This document shows positions 63,323-64,000 of a DNA stretch of 64,000 bases, piece after piece. Below the pieces are notes generated by a model. That model worked only from the letters and a program-made list of their open reading frames with translations. It made no database searches and had not been told where the DNA came from. How positions within the stretch are numbered: the first letter of the stretch is position 1; each line of letters opens with the position of its first letter. Both the position numbers and the translations under genes were made by a program. The DNA comes from Epiperipatus broadwayi (lineage: Eukaryota; Onychophora; Udeonychophora; Euonychophora; Peripatidae), in NCBI GenBank assembly GCA_028023455.1, contig JAQFVV010012396.1, positions 10,822,296 through 10,886,295 on the forward strand, read 5' to 3'.

Positions 63323-64000
63323 AAGTGGGACAGGTACATTTATCAGTCAAGAATGCCCCTTCACATCAAATAAAATAATTTTCATAGACTCCAATCTTCT
63401 AATAATTACATTTAATTCCAGAAGTTTTTCAATTAACATTATATTTCTATATATTCCCCTCAGTTCTATTGTAATTAACAGAATAATTTTAACCATTAAC
63501 TCTGTTAGCATCCAATCCCTACTTTGCTGGAAATTTTAATATGAGCTATCAAAAGTTTGTTGCAAAATGTATAAATCAACTTGCAATACCACTTATGAGT
63601 GGTGAGAGTTTTCTTCCACTGAACTCAGTATCATTTTATAACAACTGCCACAGCACTCTCATAGATCTTATGTTCTATTCTCTAATGTTACATCACTCAG
63701 TTGAAGTGTCTTCTCCCCGTTTTCTGATCACACAGTACAAATAATAAAATTAAATTTAAACACATACCACAACAGGATCACTAACATACAAAAGCCAATA
63801 AGGATCCTCCTACCAGTCAACACTCCAGAGTTTCTATTCTCAGAAATATACATCATGGTAAATAAGCTCAATCAACTGTAACTTGAACCAATCTCTAAAT
63901 ACATAGCAGATATTCACATCCTATCATTTAATATCAATCTTATTATTCAAAAATTAACCCCCTCTCTAAACTAATCATATTAGCAGATGAGCTACATAAA

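Larger units (their letters stand above)
61650..64000 (+). pseudogene. LINE family 2, second copy with ORF1 (runs off window)
   Basis: Related to 30031-32195. A GC-richer 5' piece (ATGGCGACTGCCCAGAAGCT at 61656) precedes ORF1. ORF1 includes the frame 61943-62239 (YIGGNPNSRYVEVEFYEA, IKTLGNFAIIQVDKS; an RNA-binding-like fold is possible) and a zinc-knuckle-like FTCGKSSHIATQC at about 62391-62429. The first Cys of the CCHC pattern is replaced by His. A Lys/Asn/Glu-rich tail follows (62448-62801). The endonuclease starts near 63098 (IGALNVQDLNS), continues with LGLLETKIYNAS, and MSYQKFVAK..LMSGESFLPLNSVSFYN at 63541-63640, parallel to the first copy. Stops occur. RT lies beyond 64000. ORF1 plus APE endonuclease fits the L1/Tx1-type layout. 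Confidence 0.7.

Overview
This is an AT-rich (roughly three quarters A+T by eye), intron- and repeat-dominated piece of an animal nuclear genome, most likely an invertebrate. There are no operons, no bacterial-style gene packing and no rRNA or tRNA genes. The only host gene I can support is part of a neuronal calcium sensor (recoverin/frequenin superfamily) gene on the minus strand. Three exons are present: 40119-40208, 4652-4730 and 2896-3062. They join in frame through canonical GT..AG sites and encode EF-hands 2 and 3. The N-terminal exons would lie at higher coordinates and the EF-hand 4/C-terminal exon at lower coordinates; I did not find either in the window. One intron is about 35.4 kb and is filled with mobile elements. 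The phylum is not resolved; the mix of Penelope-like, RTE-like, hAT, pogo/Tigger-like and piggyBac-like elements and tRNA-derived SINEs fits many AT-rich invertebrates.

Layout. 1-603: C-terminal part of a Penelope-like retroelement ORF (minus, GIY-YIG endonuclease). 1412-2526: Tigger/pogo-like non-autonomous transposon copy A. 2896-4730: two calcium-sensor exons. 6.7-8.5 kb: a tRNA-derived SINE, a 300-bp palindrome and a LINE 3' fragment. 10.0-13.2 kb: the longest RTE-like LINE (endonuclease plus reverse transcriptase, broken). 16.4-16.8 kb and 19.5-19.7 kb: repeats carrying hammerhead-ribozyme-like cores. 21.9-24.0 kb: a second SINE and mosaic Tigger-like copy C. 24.6 kb: a dimeric SINE. 26.9-27.3 kb: a 110-bp minisatellite. 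30.0-32.2 kb: a second LINE family. 34.8-37.0 kb: a piggyBac-like long-inverted-repeat element flanked by TTAA. 37.2-38.4 kb: Tigger-like copy B. 39.0 kb: a long GA microsatellite. 40.1 kb: the upstream calcium-sensor exon. 41.6-44.2 kb: an inverted RTE-like LINE. 44.6-45.4 kb: a fold-back element with two divergent hammerhead cores. 46.7-47.7 kb: a minisatellite and a fold-back. 49.35 kb and 57.5-59.35 kb: hAT remains. 53.6 kb and 55.0-56.0 kb: further fold-backs. 61.7-64.0 kb: a second copy of LINE family 2, running off the window.

The most interesting signal is a family of four copies of a type-I hammerhead-ribozyme-like core (CTGATGA, a GYGC/GCAY hairpin, GAAA, a tiny AT/AT helix III, then TTGG pairing with upstream CCAA). 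All sit inside or next to inverted-repeat elements; two copies keep every catalytic-core base. A Penelope-like element occurs in the same window, and that element class is known to carry such ribozymes, which suggests but does not prove an origin. A second theme is the number of long fold-back (palindromic) elements: at least seven. All assignments come from reading the sequence without database searches.
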